Assembly: GCA_024123915.1 (NCBI GenBank)
Contig: CP099650.1
Span: 6,076,001 to 6,140,000 of the forward strand
Source of the DNA: Oxalobacteraceae bacterium OTU3CAMAD1
GTDB lineage: Bacteria; Pseudomonadota; Gammaproteobacteria; Burkholderiales; Burkholderiaceae_D
Direction of reading: 5' to 3'
Length of the DNA stretch: 64,000 bases
The position numbers were made by a program, and so were the translations under genes. The notes under the pieces are model-generated. The model did not search any database and had not been told where the DNA came from. It saw nothing but the letters and a program-made list of their open reading frames with translations. Each line of letters opens with the position of its first letter. Position 1 is the first letter of the stretch. Below, piece after piece: positions 29,481 through 37,079 of the stretch.

Positions 29481-29926
29481 TGCGCATCGCCCTCGTCTCT
29501 GATATCCACGGCAATTTGCCGGCGCTTGAAGCGGTCGCCGCGGACATCAAGCGGCGAGGGGCGGATATCGTCGTCAACATCGGCGATAGCTTGTCCGGGC
29601 CGCTGCTGCCGTTGGAAACGGCGCAGTTTTTGATGGCGCAGGATTGGATGCATCTAGCGGGCAATCATGAGCGTCAGATTTTGGCGCTGCACGCTGGTTC
29701 GGGCGCGAGCGATACGTTTGCACACTCGCAGCTGACATCGAAGGAGCTGGCGTGGATCGCCGGCCTGCTGCCGGTACGACAAATAACGCCGGACGTGCTG
29801 GCATGCCATGGCACGCCAGCCAGCGACGTGACCGGCTTGCTGCAAACGGCCGACGCGGCGGCCACTGCGGCCGAGATCGAGGCGCGCCTGGGCGGGATCG
29901 ATGTTGGTCTTGTTATCTGCGGACAT
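29480..29926 (+). pseudogene. Metallophosphoesterase, N-terminal fragment (interrupted)
   Basis: It encodes the first 148-149 residues of a YfcE-type calcineurin-like phosphoesterase: IALVSDIHGNLPAL at the N-terminus, a NIGDSLSGPL metal motif, LAGNHER and CHGTPASD. The sequence breaks at ICGH, the start of the GHTH metal motif, where the mobile element is inserted. The reading frame runs 5 codons into the insert and stops at 29941. The missing C-terminus continues in frame at 40910. Without the second His of GHTH the fragment should be inactive. Confidence 0.88.
29922..29926. repeat. Left copy of 5-bp target duplication (GACAT)
   Basis: GACAT at the left junction is repeated at 40908-40912. 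Removing one copy and the DNA between restores the metallophosphoesterase codons GGA CAT ACC CAT (G-H-T-H). The exact junction is ambiguous by one base, because the T can be read as the last base of the duplication or the first of the TGTG terminus. Confidence 0.75.
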
Positions 29927-30060
29927 GTGTGCGTACATTGAGTCGGTAACTGCCTCCACCTATGAAGGCGCGATTTTGAGGCCTGTTCATTTACGTTAAA
30001 TCGATGACTCACGTGCTTAGATATTCGAATGCTTGCACATTCAGCTCGGAAACTGGCCCT
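29926..30060. repeat. Left-end recombinase-binding-type repeats
   Basis: Two related sites are visible: ACATTGAGTCGGTAACTGCC at 29935-29954 and ACATTCAGCTCGGAAACTGG from 30038. They are inverted relative to the right-end copies. The remainder up to the first gene at 30258 has no ORF and should contain the promoter of operon 1. Confidence 0.7.
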
Positions 30061-30257
30061 TAGTATCTGGCCGGACGCCTCGCAGGCTATGGCAGTTTGC
30101 TAGCCGGACACGTGCTACCTCTTGTGTTGAAACCCCAGTGGGCAAGTGTGACGCAGATACGGCGCCCCAACTGCCACATGTAAAAATGAAAAGATCCGTT
30201 GCTGAAGTGAACGTGTTCGTGCATAGTTGTATTTTGGTTACAGCATGAGGGCGACGT

Positions 30258-31793
30258 ATGGTTTTTCAGGTGACGGCCGCGGCCGCAGATTTTTTAGAAC
30301 GGTTGGCCGAGGCGCTTGAAGTCCCCGCAAGTCGATACGAAGAAGCTGAGAATCGCTACCACTCCGTGGGCGATTGGCTCGACCGCAAGGAGTCGAGTTT
30401 GAAGGAGCACTCGCCAAACGTTTATGTGCAAGGCTCTTTCCGTTTAGGGACTCCCATTCGTCCGGTGAACGATGATGAGCACTACGATATCGACCTTGTG
30501 TGCGAGCTATCGCTTGGGAAACACGAAGTTTCGCAGGAGGACTTGAAGGCAAAGTTAGGCGTCGAGATGCAGCTGTACGCAAAGCGCTATGGAATGGCGC
30601 GTGCCTCAGAGAGCCGACGCTGCTGGACCCTCGACTATGCCGAAGGCGCACAGTTCCATCTTGACGCCTTGCCAGCAATCCCTGATGGCGAAGGTCGGAG
30701 GCAAGTGCTCGAGTCGATGCATCTGTCTGCTGAATGGGCAAAAAGTGCGATTGCTATCACCGACACCGAGTGTGAAACTTTCAAACAACGTACGTCACAA
30801 TGGCCGCACAGTAATCCCAGGGGATTCACGGAGTGGTTCCGCTCGAGGATGAAAATAGCTTTCAACGAGCGGCGTCAGCGTATGGCGTTTGAGGTGCAAG
30901 CAAATGTGGAGGATGTGCCCTCGTACCGTGTCAAAACCCCCCTCCAGCAAGTGGTTCAAATTTTAAAACGTCATCGCGACATTCGCTTTGCTGACAATCT
31001 TGAAGTAAAGCCGATTTCAGTCATCATCACAACTTTGGCTGCAAGGGCGTATGGAAATCAGGCTGACCTTCCCGAGGCGCTGGCGGCAATCCTCGAGAAC
31101 ATGCATCTCCATATTCAGCAGCGCAACGGCGTGTTCTGGATTGAGAATCCAACTGACCCGGCCGAGAATTTCGCGGACCGTTGGGCGACCCATCCGGAGA
31201 GAAAAGACGCGTTCTTCCAATGGCTTAGATTCGCGCACGAGGATTTCAAAAATATTGCAGGCAACGACGACCCTCAGCTAATAATGGAGTCTGCCAGTGC
31301 CGCCGTGGGGGACTCGCTGGCAAGGAAGGTCCGGGCCAGCGCTAGCCAATCCAAGGCTACAGGAACTACGCAAAGCATCTTTAAACGCGCGGTCAGCGTA
31401 TTCACCGCTCCCCATCGCCAAGCTCCACCTTGGGTTACTCGTGCCAAGGGCAAAGTTAGCATTGCAAAAACCCGAGTCTTCCAAAATGGGTTCCGCCCAA
31501 CTGTCTTGCTGCACGATTCAGCACCATTGACGAAAGGAGTTTCGCTCGAGTTTGCCGCTACAACTAATGTGCCGAAGCCTTACAGTGTTTTTTGGCAGAT
31601 TGTGAATACGGGTGATGAAGCGAAATCTCGAAACGACCTGCGGGGAGATTTCAATCCCGACTTGATGGTTCAGGGCGGCATCGTGCGAAAAGAGGACGCG
31701 GTGTACTCCGGGACGCACTCCGTAGAGTGCTTCATCGTCAAGGACGGAAATTTGGCCGCACGAAGTGGTGCCTTTATCGTAAACGTGAAATGA
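30258..31793 (+). CDS. CD-NTase (SMODS nucleotidyltransferase) with AGS-C-like domain
   Basis: A 511-residue protein. The nucleotidyltransferase core has G59-S60 (VQGSFRLGTP), Asp77 and Asp79 (YDIDLVCEL), and a third acidic residue Asp136 (FHLDALPA), so the catalytic site looks intact. A helical SMODS-type region follows (LQQVVQILKRHRD). The C-terminal part (about 365-511) fits the AGS-C sensor domain of CD-NTases, with KGVSLEFAATTNVPKPYSVF, WQIVNTGDEA and LRGDF. CD-NTases make cyclic or linear oligonucleotide messengers on phage infection. The start has GAGG about 8 nt upstream. A two-TM SAVED gene follows after 9 nt. The product nucleotide cannot be predicted. Confidence 0.88.
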   Translation: MVFQVTAAAADFLERLAEALEVPASRYEEAENRYHSVGDWLDRKESSLKEHSPNVYVQGSFRLGTPIRPVNDDEHYDIDLVCELSLGKHEVSQEDLKAKLGVEMQLYAKRYGMARASESRRCWTLDYAEGAQFHLDALPAIPDGEGRRQVLESMHLSAEWAKSAIAITDTECETFKQRTSQWPHSNPRGFTEWFRSRMKIAFNERRQRMAFEVQANVEDVPSYRVKTPLQQVVQILKRHRDIRFADNLEVKPISVIITTLAARAYGNQADLPEALAAILENMHLHIQQRNGVFWIENPTDPAENFADRWATHPERKDAFFQWLRFAHEDFKNIAGNDDPQLIMESASAAVGDSLARKVRASASQSKATGTTQSIFKRAVSVFTAPHRQAPPWVTRAKGKVSIAKTRVFQNGFRPTVLLHDSAPLTKGVSLEFAATTNVPKPYSVFWQIVNTGDEAKSRNDLRGDFNPDLMVQGGIVRKEDAVYSGTHSVECFIVKDGNLAARSGAFIVNVK

Positions 31794-31802
31794 GATTGAA
31801 TA

Positions 31803-32921
31803 GTGAAAAATTTGTTCTATGAGTTTTGCAGCCGGGCTATCGACTGGATTTTCAGAGTACGGACGATGGGTGCACTGTTGCTCAAAGGAGGGCTGCTTCT
31901 TCTCATTGGAATAGCGGCAGTCGATTTCGCCTTTCAGGTCAACTATCGCGACAAGGAAAGCAGTCTGAACCTTCAGTTTGGAACCGGCGGGGCGCTGCCA
32001 GATTCAATCGTATATATCGTCGTTGGGATAGCGGCACTGCTACTGATTTCAGGGATATACGTGCTGTGGCGCGATGACCGGAGAGAGCGGCTCCAGCTGT
32101 TGATAGTCGTAGAGGTGCGGGGTCTTAATGGAACCGTAGACACGCCTTCGGTGAAGGCAGTCAAAACTAAGTTTCGAGGGAACAGGCACCCCGTCGTGGT
32201 TGACTTCAGGCCCAGCCGCAACGGGGAGCTCGTAAATCCTGAGCTCATGCTGTCAAAAATCGAAGGCATGAAGTTGACCGTCGACACTTTGTCGCAAGGG
32301 CGGGACAAGAGTGACGTTTTCGTTGCTGTGGGCGGTATTGCAGCTGTGCCGGCGATGTTCCTAGTCGGTAAAATGTTCGAGGACGAGTCCCACACTGATT
32401 TATATGATTGGGATAGAGACTTAAAATGCTGGAAGATGATAGACCGGCCAGACGACGGCAAGCGGGTGTTGCCGCTGGTAGTACCTACATTGTCCCCAGC
32501 AGATACCGAGATTGTTCTCGCAGTTTCGGCCTCTTATCCAGTGGACGACGTATCCGTTGCTGCGGCATTTCCTGGGCTGAGTGTGGCGCAATTGTCGGTT
32601 GATACACCACAGGTGAATAGCTACTGGTCAGAAGTGGCGCAGCAGGCATTTGCTGCGGCATTTCGCGACTCTATACAGCAGTTGATGGGGCTAGGCATAC
32701 GGCGAATCCATCTGGTGCTCGCGGGGCCGGTAAGCTTAGTTGTTCGAATGGGGTCAATGTATGACGACCGTCTTCATCCTGAGCTCATCGTCTACCAATA
32801 TGAAAAGTCGTCAACGCCGCCGTATCCCTGGGGAGTGGTAATGCCCACGCACGGGTCTCCGAGGCCAACTATCCATAAGCTTACAGTCCCAGCCGCTGGT
32901 GCAGCCGATGTTGGTACCTAA
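31803..32921 (+). CDS. cap14: Two-transmembrane SAVED effector (Cap14-like)
   Basis: A 372-residue protein with a GTG start. Two membrane helices (about 23-44, LLLKGGLLLLIGIAAVDFAF, and 68-89, SIVYIVVGIAALLLISGIYV) are followed by a cytosolic SAVED domain (about 97-350). SAVED features include EIVLAVSASYPV and the strand RIHLVLAGPVSLVVRMGSM. In CBASS, TM-SAVED effectors bind the CD-NTase product through SAVED and damage the inner membrane. It lies between two CD-NTase genes and overlaps the start of the second, so either enzyme could supply its ligand. Confidence 0.85.
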   Translation: MKNLFYEFCSRAIDWIFRVRTMGALLLKGGLLLLIGIAAVDFAFQVNYRDKESSLNLQFGTGGALPDSIVYIVVGIAALLLISGIYVLWRDDRRERLQLLIVVEVRGLNGTVDTPSVKAVKTKFRGNRHPVVVDFRPSRNGELVNPELMLSKIEGMKLTVDTLSQGRDKSDVFVAVGGIAAVPAMFLVGKMFEDESHTDLYDWDRDLKCWKMIDRPDDGKRVLPLVVPTLSPADTEIVLAVSASYPVDDVSVAAAFPGLSVAQLSVDTPQVNSYWSEVAQQAFAAAFRDSIQQLMGLGIRRIHLVLAGPVSLVVRMGSMYDDRLHPELIVYQYEKSSTPPYPWGVVMPTHGSPRPTIHKLTVPAAGAADVGT

Positions 32922-33927
32922 GCTTCTCGGTGCTGCGGTCGTTAGCCTGGTTCTCCTGGCGCTTGCCGAAAGACGCTCCAAACCGAACCGCAACCTTCAA
33001 ATTATGTTCGAGCGCTTCCACGCCGCGATAAAGCTCGACGAAAATGATGAGCGACTCAAGCTGCGCACGAAGCGGGAAATTCTACTCAGGGCGCTTAAGA
33101 AGAAGCTGGCGGTGCATTCGCTGGAATTCGAATCGTTCGACCAAGGTAGCTACGCAATGCGGACGGGGGTAGTTCCCAAGGACGGGAATTACGACATCGA
33201 CGTAGGGCTCATTTTCGATTGTTCGCTTGAACGATTTCCAAATCCCGTTTCTCTTAAGACCTTGGTCCACGACGCGCTCGCTGGAAGTAACAGAACTGTC
33301 GCCATACGACGAGCTTGTGTTACGGTCACTTACTTTCGGAATGGAGTTCAGGATTACCACGTAGACCTGGCCGTCTATTTGAGGCAGCTGGATGGTCATC
33401 TCATACTGGGGAAAGGCCGGAAATATTCCGAGGCGGAAAAGTGCGAATGGCTGCCCTCGGCACCGACGGAGCTTACCCAGTTTATCCTGTCGAAGTTCGA
33501 CGGCGAGGAGCAAGCTCAGTATCGGCGCTGCATTCGCTACCTCAAGCGTTGGAGAGACGAGAACTTTAGTGCCGGCGCGCCGCTCAGCATCGCTCTCACT
33601 GTCGCAGCGGCACTGTGGTTTGAACCCAAGCGCGCAACAGACGAGACCTTTGCGGACTTGGATGCCGTCCTTGCACTCGTCAAAACGATGCAGCGCAAGT
33701 TTGGAAACAACTTCGACTTGGGCAGGCTGTCCGTGCCGCTACCTGGCGTTAAGAAGATAGACTTGATGTCAGGCCTGACATCCGGTCAGATGAGCGTCTT
33801 TAAAGAGCGCCTAGATTGCCTGAAGGATGCTCTGTCGAACTGCTATGGCGTCGATTCCGCTGCTGAAGCCGCCCGAATTCTTCGTTTGCAGTTTGGGTCC
33901 GAGTTTCCACTTGGCGATGTGATGTAG
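32908..33927 (+). CDS. Second CD-NTase, with hydrophobic N-terminal extension
   Basis: A CD-NTase of 339 residues from the ATG at 32908. The active site is intact: QGSY (Gln79-Gly80-Ser81), Asp96 and Asp98 (YDIDVGLIFD), and Asp153 (YHVDLAVYL). QYRRCIRYLKRWRDENFS and GAPLSIALT are shared with the CD-NTase at 36072. The ORF overlaps the SAVED gene by 14 nt (23 nt if GTG 32899 is used). These starts add a hydrophobic stretch (LLGAAVVSLVLLALA) before the conserved MFERFHAAIKLDE. The alternative ATG at 33004 removes it, but no clear ribosome-binding site precedes that ATG. The protein ends FPLGDVM, without the flexible tail of the third CD-NTase. Confidence 0.85.
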   Translation: MLVPKLLGAAVVSLVLLALAERRSKPNRNLQIMFERFHAAIKLDENDERLKLRTKREILLRALKKKLAVHSLEFESFDQGSYAMRTGVVPKDGNYDIDVGLIFDCSLERFPNPVSLKTLVHDALAGSNRTVAIRRACVTVTYFRNGVQDYHVDLAVYLRQLDGHLILGKGRKYSEAEKCEWLPSAPTELTQFILSKFDGEEQAQYRRCIRYLKRWRDENFSAGAPLSIALTVAAALWFEPKRATDETFADLDAVLALVKTMQRKFGNNFDLGRLSVPLPGVKKIDLMSGLTSGQMSVFKERLDCLKDALSNCYGVDSAAEAARILRLQFGSEFPLGDVM

Positions 33928-33986
33928 CGCTGCTTACTGCAAGAGGCGGACAAGGCCAAATCGCCCGAACGAGCGAGTGCTAACAG

Positions 33987-35393
33987 TCAGATGCCGTCTT
34001 CAATTTGATTTCGCGTCGGCCCGACGTCTTTGTATTTGCGCTGAACTGCGGCATTGTCTTCGTCGTGTTCTTCACGGGTTGTCGCTCTTTGAATCGCAAC
34101 CACCGCAGCACTGTCACCCTCGACGATTGACTCAATCAGGGTGCGCAGGTCGTCTGTCGTCCCCACATGTGTGCCGATATATCCTGATTGAATCAGACTG
34201 AACAGAGCGTCCTGTCGCATGTAGTGGCCGTTAAGCGACCGGTAGCTGATTTTTAGGTTCCCGTTTTTGTTCTCAAATTCGGGCTGTTGCAACAATTCCT
34301 CCATGTGGTCGAGTGGAATGAGGAGGTTCTTGTCCGAGGGTGAGAGGATGTTTCGTACGAACTTGAAATAGAACCCGCCCGCATTCAAGCGGTATCCCTT
34401 CTTATCCGAGTGTTGGGAAAAACGCCGCATCTTGGATATCTGGCCCGGGAAATGCCGCTCTTTCGTATACTGCCAGTCCGAGTTTGCTTCATCGGACCCG
34501 CCCGCCTTCTTAAGCATCTTGTACTGAATAAGAATCGCATTGTTGTGGTGGCGATTAAGGTAGATTAGGTCAATGCCCAGGACATCCTCCAAGGGCTTCC
34601 TGTTTGCAGTGAACACGTCGAGAGTCTCATTACCGTTGCGAAATGATGCCCTTCCCGTAGTGTCCAAGTGGGTGAACTCATAGCCAGGGAAAGTGACTGC
34701 ATCGCTCGCAATGACGTCGTCTTCCCGCACGCGGACTTCCTTCAAGGTGGTCTCGTCCTGCGAAATCTCGAGGCGGGTGGCTATAGCGTCCGCTTTTAGA
34801 CCAAAGGCCTTCAACGCGGTTTGAACCGCGTCTAGCTGCGTGCTTTGATTTTGTCCGCGCTTTTTGCCAGGTAAGCCGTTCGCCACTGCCTCGATGCTGC
34901 GATGGTTCGAGGTAGATTCGTTCAGACCCTTAAGGAGAGCTTGACTCACCTTCGGCGATAGCTTGACCAAGTCGGTTTGGCCTGCAAGGGCCCGCTTTAA
35001 GTCGCTGTGTTGGCGCTTTTCGCTCACCATTGCGAGCAACGAGGCCTCGGTAGCGGGTTGGATGGGAGACGCGCGTCGTACCCGAACTCGGGTTTCCAAA
35101 CTAGCTACCGCATCGCGAAGGCCGAGAATACAAAGGAAGGCTGCCGGCGTAGTCGGGCCGGCGCCAAACCGAGGTGCTAATTCCCCGAGAATTATGCAGA
35201 CGCTGTTCTGGACGATGTCGTGAAAATGGCCATGCGGGCGAATTAGAGTGAAGTCAGTGATACCACTTTTCGTGCCTTGAAGCTGGTCCAATGTGGAACC
35301 GAGCCGGAAGACGACAATCGGATGCTTCGCGACCACTGCAAGCATCTCCGTCAGCCACGAAGGCTCAGCCATCGGCACGGTTGAACCGGTCAT
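33987..35393 (-). CDS. PD-(D/E)XK-like nuclease candidate
   Basis: A 468-residue protein of no family I recognise. Residues 255-295 contain VLGIDLIYLN (Asp275) and, after a turn, AILIQYKML (Gln290-x-Lys292). A buried Asp followed about 15 residues later by a hydrophobic strand with (E/Q)xK is the core signature of PD-(D/E)XK nucleases, here with Gln in place of the acidic residue. The N-terminal part (about 20-110) holds GITDFTLIRPHGHFHD, common in proteins that read a ligand or partner, but this is not decisive. It is antiparallel to, and lies between, the two CD-NTase operons. ATG 35372 is an alternative start. No signal peptide or TM segment is seen. Confidence 0.7.
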   Translation of the reverse strand: MTGSTVPMAEPSWLTEMLAVVAKHPIVVFRLGSTLDQLQGTKSGITDFTLIRPHGHFHDIVQNSVCIILGELAPRFGAGPTTPAAFLCILGLRDAVASLETRVRVRRASPIQPATEASLLAMVSEKRQHSDLKRALAGQTDLVKLSPKVSQALLKGLNESTSNHRSIEAVANGLPGKKRGQNQSTQLDAVQTALKAFGLKADAIATRLEISQDETTLKEVRVREDDVIASDAVTFPGYEFTHLDTTGRASFRNGNETLDVFTANRKPLEDVLGIDLIYLNRHHNNAILIQYKMLKKAGGSDEANSDWQYTKERHFPGQISKMRRFSQHSDKKGYRLNAGGFYFKFVRNILSPSDKNLLIPLDHMEELLQQPEFENKNGNLKISYRSLNGHYMRQDALFSLIQSGYIGTHVGTTDDLRTLIESIVEGDSAAVVAIQRATTREEHDEDNAAVQRKYKDVGPTRNQIEDGI

Positions 35394-35922
35394 AGGTAGC
35401 AGTCAAAGAATAATCCATGGAGGAAGGCGTCACGTACTTGGCGCCCATGCTGGGCGTAAGCCGCAGTGCAATATAGCGCTTTGATGGCAATGATTCAAGA
35501 CCGAATCGGTTACGCCCAGTCCGCAGCGATGGAATTTACGACGACAGCACGCTGCAGTACCTTAAAAAGCACCACGGCACCTTGCGATTTGGTTCTCGTC
35601 GCGAGCCTGATCCGGAGGCGAGCTCCTACTGGTTTTCAGAAATGCCATGACTTCATCCATTGCTCCTGATTTTCGCAGCGCCTGATGCGTGTGCGATGCG
35701 TTCATCCAGTTTCCAACCTTGTACTCTATTTTCTTCCCGCCAAAGCAGCGTGCTCATTGGTCATCAGGTTCTCCCTTTGGCTTCAAAGTACTGTGCAAAA
35801 GCACAGTTATCAAGCAATACAGCCGTCCTCCTTGCGCTGTCGCTATACTGTATATGTGACCAGTATCCAGCGAAAAGAAACAATGCGAAAAAGCACACAA
35901 GTTTGGTTTTATAACACTCTAA

Positions 35923-35954
35923 TTGACAACGTACATGATTAGGCGGAGTATGAT
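35923..35954 (+). promoter_or_regulatory. Possible sigma-70 promoter of operon 2
   Basis: A TTGACA at 35923-35928 and a TATGAT at 35949-35954 precede the CIRCE element. Both hexamers are good, but the spacing is 20 bp instead of 16-18, so this assignment is tentative. The position immediately upstream of CIRCE is where HrcA-regulated promoters usually lie. Confidence 0.4.
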
Positions 35955-35961
35955 GTGAGAA

Positions 35962-35988
35962 TTGGCACTCGACGGGTGAGAGTGCTAA
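35962..35988 (+). promoter_or_regulatory. CIRCE element (HrcA operator)
   Basis: TTGGCACTC, a 9-nt spacer (GACGGGTGA), then GAGTGCTAA. The CIRCE consensus is TTAGCACTC-N9-GAGTGCTAA; 17 of 18 arm positions match and the spacer length is exact. CIRCE binds HrcA, the repressor of groESL and dnaK operons, released when unfolded protein occupies GroEL. It lies 83 nt before the ATG of the CD-NTase at 36072 and just after a TATGAT. No chaperone gene is nearby, so the evident target is the CBASS operon. Confidence 0.8.
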
Positions 35989-36071
35989 CAGCTACAAAAA
36001 ATAAGCTAACCCTATGCCAGGTGTGCAGCATGCTCACGGCGAGTCTCACTCTTAAAAAAGGATTTTCTATA

Positions 36072-37079
36072 ATGCCGGCAGTCCAAAAACACTTTGAAGA
36101 TTTCCACTCCAAAATCAAGCTTGATGAGGATGACGAGAAGTCTACGCTGCGCGAAAAGCGCAAAATCCTGCTGGATGCCTTGACGGCGAACTTGGTGGAC
36201 GATGTGCCCAAATTTGACAGCTTCAACCAAGGAAGCTACTCCATGCATACCGGGGTGGTCCTACTTGATGGCAATTTCGACATCGACCTCGGACTCATTT
36301 TTGATTGCAAAAAAGACAAGTATCCCGACCCGGTCACTCTCAAAAAAAAGATTCGCGATGCGCTGAACACGCATGGCCGCAGCGTAAATATCCGTCGCCC
36401 TTGTGTCACCGTGAACTACATGCGTGGCGACAAAATTGCGTATCACGTCGACCTTGCGGTGTACGTGAAGCGCGACGACGGGCTGTTGGACATCGGAAAG
36501 GGTAAGGAGAACTCGGATGCAAGCAAGCGCGTCTGGGAGGTGTCGGACCCGAAGAAGCTCACCGACGTCATCCGCACGGCGTTCACGGATACGTACGAGC
36601 TGGCGCAGTACCGCCGGTGCATTCGTTATCTCAAGCGCTGGCGCCAAGTCCAATTTTCGTCCGGCGCACCGTTGAGCATTGCCCTGACGCTCGCAGCCCA
36701 GAAGTGGTTCAAGCCTTACTTCGAAATGTCCGGCAAGGCAGGTGATCTCCAGGCCATGCTGAACTGGGTCAATGCAATCCTCAACCAGTTCTTGTGGGCG
36801 AACGTGAACGACAGCTTTCACCCGCGGCTGGCGGTGACGCTCCCAGTTGCTCCGTACAGCGACCTAATGGGCTGGATGACGGAGGGACAGATGAGTACGG
36901 TGAGGTCCAAGTTTGAGGTCCTGCGTGATGCACTGCAGGAGGCCCTCGAGGAGGACTTGCCAGAAGATGCCTGCAAGGTGCTCAACAAGCAGTTTGGTGA
37001 CGACTTAGTCGTCCCTGAGAAGGCCGCCACTGCCCGCAAAGTAGGGGCGCCGGTCATTGGCACGGGTAACTCCGCCTGA
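36072..37079 (+). CDS. CD-NTase of the type II CBASS operon
   Basis: A 335-residue CD-NTase. The active site is NQGSY (Gly54-Ser55), Asp70 and Asp72 (FDIDLGLIFD), and Asp127 (YHVDLAVYV). It is a close paralogue of the enzyme at 32908 (FH..IKLDE.DE, QYRRCIRYLKRWR, GAPLSIALT are shared). It differs at the C-terminus, which continues past QFGDDLVV into a flexible tail ending in VIGTGNSA; Cap2 conjugates CD-NTases through their C-terminus, so this tail is the likely substrate. I use ATG 36072 with AAGGA upstream; longer in-frame starts would place the CIRCE inside the coding sequence. The stop overlaps the cap2 start. Confidence 0.92.
   Translation: MPAVQKHFEDFHSKIKLDEDDEKSTLREKRKILLDALTANLVDDVPKFDSFNQGSYSMHTGVVLLDGNFDIDLGLIFDCKKDKYPDPVTLKKKIRDALNTHGRSVNIRRPCVTVNYMRGDKIAYHVDLAVYVKRDDGLLDIGKGKENSDASKRVWEVSDPKKLTDVIRTAFTDTYELAQYRRCIRYLKRWRQVQFSSGAPLSIALTLAAQKWFKPYFEMSGKAGDLQAMLNWVNAILNQFLWANVNDSFHPRLAVTLPVAPYSDLMGWMTEGQMSTVRSKFEVLRDALQEALEEDLPEDACKVLNKQFGDDLVVPEKAATARKVGAPVIGTGNSA

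Larger units (their letters stand above)
35394..36071. other. AT-rich control region between nuclease gene and type II CBASS operon
   Basis: A 678-nt stretch with no supported gene; the short open frames lack coding character and ribosome-binding sites. It is clearly richer in A/T than the chromosome flanks. Its right end holds the CIRCE element and promoter-like hexamers of operon 2. The divergent promoter of the nuclease-like gene should lie at its left end, but I cannot pick it. Confidence 0.55.

Noticed and set aside
33987..35393. TnsA-like transposase subunit
   Set aside because: Although it has a PD-(D/E)XK-like core, length and context do not fit TnsA and no tnsB/tnsC partner is next to it.
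35466..35942. Short ORFs in the AT-rich gap before the CBASS operon
   Set aside because: No ribosome-binding sites, no domains, and overlapping alternative frames; treated as non-coding control DNA.
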